From assembly GCA_900555295.1 (NCBI GenBank), contig USKN01000087.1, forward strand, positions 1 to 7,817: a DNA stretch of 7,817 nt, in the 5' to 3' direction. The notes below the pieces were generated by a model, which saw only the letters and a program-made list of their open reading frames with translations, made no database searches and was not told where the DNA came from. Shown here piece by piece: positions 6,326 to 7,817 of the stretch (positions within the stretch are counted from its first letter, which is position 1; every line of letters starts with the position of its first letter). A program made the translations under genes and the position numbers. This DNA comes from an uncultured Eubacteriales bacterium (GTDB lineage Bacteria; Bacillota; Clostridia; UMGS1810).

Positions 6326-6877
6326 ATGAAAAAATATGTATGTCCCGTATGCGGTTATGTTCACGAAGGAGAAAGCGCGCCCGATAAATGTCCTCAATGC
6401 GGAGTGCCCGGCAGTAAATTTACCGTAATGGAAGAGGGAGCACTTAATTATGTATGCGAACACGTTATAGGTGTGGGTGCCAAAGACAAAATTGATGAAA
6501 GAATATACGAAGGTCTTAAAGCCAACTTTGAGGGTGAATGTACTGAAGTAGGTATGTACATTGCAATGGGCCGTCAGGCAATAAGAGAAGGTTACCCCGA
6601 AGTAGGAGCTTTTTATATGCAGGCCGCTATGGAAGAGGCGGAACACGCAGCAAAGTTTGCCGAACTTTTGGGCGAAGTTGTTACAACGTCAACCAAAAAG
6701 AATTTGCAGTTAAGAAGTGAGGCAGAGTGCGGAGCAACAGCAGGAAAATTTGAAATTGCAAAACTTGCAAAAGAGCTCGGTTACGATGCAATTCATGATA
6801 CAGTGCATGAAATGGCAAAAGATGAAGCAAGACATGGTAAAGGCTTTGAGGGACTTTTAAAGAGATATTTTGGTTAA
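6326..6877 (+). CDS. rbr: Reverse rubrerythrin (rubredoxin domain first)
   Basis: A non-haem iron protein that reduces hydrogen peroxide in anaerobes. The domain order is reversed from classic rubrerythrin. A rubredoxin-like iron site comes first (Cys6, Cys9, Cys22, Cys25 in 1-32), then a four-helix ferritin-like di-iron domain (about 55-183). Candidate di-iron ligands are Glu71, Glu104 and His107 (in EEAEH), Glu134, and Glu167 and His170 (in DEARH). The 183-residue length fits the Clostridium acetobutylicum reverse rubrerythrins, which are PerR-controlled. The start follows AAGGAG (6311-6316) by nine bases. I saw no separate promoter or clear PerR box in the 75-base gap after perR, so read-through from perR is the simplest reading. 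Confidence 0.93.
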   Translation: MKKYVCPVCGYVHEGESAPDKCPQCGVPGSKFTVMEEGALNYVCEHVIGVGAKDKIDERIYEGLKANFEGECTEVGMYIAMGRQAIREGYPEVGAFYMQAAMEEAEHAAKFAELLGEVVTTSTKKNLQLRSEAECGATAGKFEIAKLAKELGYDAIHDTVHEMAKDEARHGKGFEGLLKRYFG

Positions 6878-6891
6878 GGAGGAATGCTACT

Positions 6892-7047
6892 ATGAAAAAA
6901 TATGTATGTCCATGTGGTTATGTTTATGACCCTGAGGTTGGAGACCCCGAAAACGGCATAAAACCCGGTACTCCGTGGGAAGATGTTCCTGAGGATTGGG
7001 TTTGTCCCACCTGTGGTTTGGGTAAAGATGCCTTTGAAGAAGAGTAA
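6892..7047 (+). CDS. Rubredoxin with a shortened first cysteine knuckle
   Basis: A 51-residue one-iron electron carrier, probably donating electrons to the rubrerythrin encoded just upstream. It has the family core YDPEVGDPENG (12-22), PEDWVCPTCG (33-42) and the ending KDAFEEE. The second knuckle is the standard C-x-x-C-G (Cys38, Cys41). The first reads C-P-C-G (Cys6, Cys8), one residue shorter than usual. AAGGAGG (6876-6882) overlaps the rubrerythrin stop and lies nine bases before the ATG, so the two are co-translated neighbours. Its first 20 bases are identical to the first 20 of the rubrerythrin gene. Confidence 0.93.
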   Translation: MKKYVCPCGYVYDPEVGDPENGIKPGTPWEDVPEDWVCPTCGLGKDAFEEE

Positions 7048-7061
7048 TTAAATAACTGATT

Positions 7062-7096
7062 AAAAAGAGGTTTGTATACATTGCAAACCTCTTTTT
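7062..7096 (+). terminator. Rho-independent terminator of the perR-rbr-rubredoxin unit
   Basis: A perfect 13-bp stem pairs AAAAAGAGGTTTG (7062-7074) with CAAACCTCTTTTT (7084-7096) around a nine-base loop. The flanking A- and T-runs make it potentially active in both directions. The group II intron starts within about three bases of the T-run. Confidence 0.92.
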
Positions 7097-7427
7097 GGGT
7101 ATGACGGGCATATCAATGCTCTGTGGTGAAAGTCCACCGAGGCGTAGTTACCAACGAACTCAAAAGCGACTTGCAAGTTTCACACCGTGAGGTGTGGGAG
7201 AGAAGAAGCAATAGCGAAATCGTAGCCCTACGGACAGAAACTTAATACAAAGGCGTATTTGGCGGATGAGTTGGCACAAAGCAATGAAGTCCAAAAGGTA
7301 ACCGTAACCCAAATGCGTAAATTAAGAGGGTAGACGAGGAAAGAGTATTGGTTTATCCCGTGAGGTCTCATAGACAGAGAAATCTGTAGTAACAACGAAC
7401 TATGAGAAGTCAGCAGAGGTCATAGTA

Positions 7428-7450
7428 CCGAAAAAAATTTTTTTTTTCGG
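7428..7450 (+). other. A7/T10 hairpin within the intron RNA
   Basis: CCG, seven A, ten T and CGG form a hairpin with a stem of about ten pairs and a short T loop. It tips the stem closed by GGTC/GACC (7418-7458). The homopolymer lengths are unequal and are easily miscounted by sequencers. It also resembles a weak terminator inside the ribozyme. Confidence 0.6.
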
Positions 7451-7594
7451 GAAGGACCGAACAATTCAAAGCGTCAATTTGAAATGTATGTTTCAAACAA
7501 AAGCCCGACGATGTGTGAAACCGAAGCGTAATTGAGGAGAAGCACGAAAAACATAAGGCGATAGTTTGAAAGCGGAAAGGAGAAGAGACGGAAT

Positions 7595-7817
7595 ATGTCA
7601 GAAATACTTGAAAAGATACTGAGCGAAGACAATATCAAAACCGCCTACAAAAGAGTTTATGCAAACAAAGGAGCAGGGGGAATAGATGGAGTCACAATCA
7701 ATGAACTTGAAGAATATATGAGAGAACATTGGCAAGGTATCAAGCAGGAAATCCGAGCAAGGAAGTACAAACCGCAACCGGTATTAAGGGTAGAAATCCC
7801 TAAACCAAACGGAGGAG
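7595..7817 (+). CDS. ltrA: Group II intron reverse transcriptase/maturase (N-terminal 74 residues)
   Basis: Intron-encoded protein that helps splicing and copies the intron into new DNA sites. The visible part has the N-terminal RT0-type block (LEKILSEDN, then YANKGAGGIDGV at 22-33) and RYKP-type block RKYKPQPVLRVEIPKPNGG at 56-74, both typical of group II intron reverse transcriptases. The catalytic YADD box, thumb/maturase and any endonuclease domain lie past the edge. AAAGGAG (7576-7582) precedes the ATG by 12 bases, a slightly long spacing. Unlike cysS and its neighbours, it uses ATC freely, as expected for a mobile element. Confidence 0.93.
   Translation, partial: MSEILEKILSEDNIKTAYKRVYANKGAGGIDGVTINELEEYMREHWQGIKQEIRARKYKPQPVLRVEIPKPNGG

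Larger units (their letters stand above)
7099..7817 (+). mobile_element. Group II intron, 5' part (runs off the right edge)
   Basis: The putative 5' end is GTATG (7099-7103), near the GUGYG consensus. About 495 bases of structured RNA precede the maturase gene. Visible structure includes a stem CACACC-GTGA-GGTGTG (7181-7196) and a stem ACAGA-GAAA-TCTGT (7374-7387), both with GNRA-type tetraloops. The second sits inside an outer stem CTCATAG (7367-7373) / CTATGAG (7400-7406). A further stem joins GGTC (7418-7421) and GACC (7455-7458) around an A/T hairpin. Insertion right behind a terminator and the maturase sequence both suggest class C. The 3' end, with the catalytic domain V, is beyond the window. 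Confidence 0.85.

Noticed and set aside
7181..7406. Palindromic repeats at 7181-7196 and 7367-7406 as CRISPR or transposon ends
   Set aside because: They are not repeated at regular spacing and fit stems with GNRA-type loops of the group II intron RNA.

Overview
The window looks like DNA of a low-GC, anaerobic Clostridia-type Firmicute, probably a gut commensal. The pointers are a T-box-controlled cysE-cysS-mrnC operon, a transketolase split into two genes, a PerR / reverse-rubrerythrin / rubredoxin cluster, A- and T-rich codon choice with only TAA stops, and a group II intron. The species cannot be named from sequence alone.

Layout, all on the + strand. 1-75: last 24 codons of an unidentified gene. 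81-450: a sigma-A-like promoter, a short duplicated and hairpin-rich segment, then a T-box leader with T-box and terminator. 498-2985: cysE (serine acetyltransferase), cysS (cysteinyl-tRNA synthetase) and mrnC (mini-ribonuclease III), with overlapping or nearly touching ends. 3030-3878: a YitT-family membrane protein. 3903-5692: the two halves of a transketolase; the N-terminal half carries an in-frame TAG at codon 35. 5726-5764: terminator. 5777-5825: a near-consensus promoter with a Fur/PerR-type operator over its predicted start site. 5852-7047: perR, a reverse rubrerythrin (rubredoxin domain first) and a small rubredoxin. 7062-7096: terminator. 7099 to the right edge: the 5' part of a group II intron RNA and the first 74 codons of its reverse transcriptase/maturase, cut by the window end.

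How the genes work together. Uncharged tRNA, most likely tRNA-Cys, should relieve the T-box and raise cysteine synthesis and cysteinyl-tRNA charging together. The perR cluster is a self-contained peroxide response: a metal-dependent repressor with a complete set of PerR-type ligands, a peroxide-reducing rubrerythrin, and a rubredoxin able to supply electrons. The intron sits directly behind that cluster's terminator, the position favoured by class C group II introns.

The points most worth a second look are the amber codon in an otherwise intact transketolase subunit, an abrupt change in codon use between cysE and cysS (isoleucine ATC 13 of 22 codons against 0 of 37), the 13-bp direct repeat around a two-hairpin segment ahead of the T-box, the C-x-C first knuckle of the rubredoxin, and the operator at the perR start site. 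I saw no clearly new multi-gene system.
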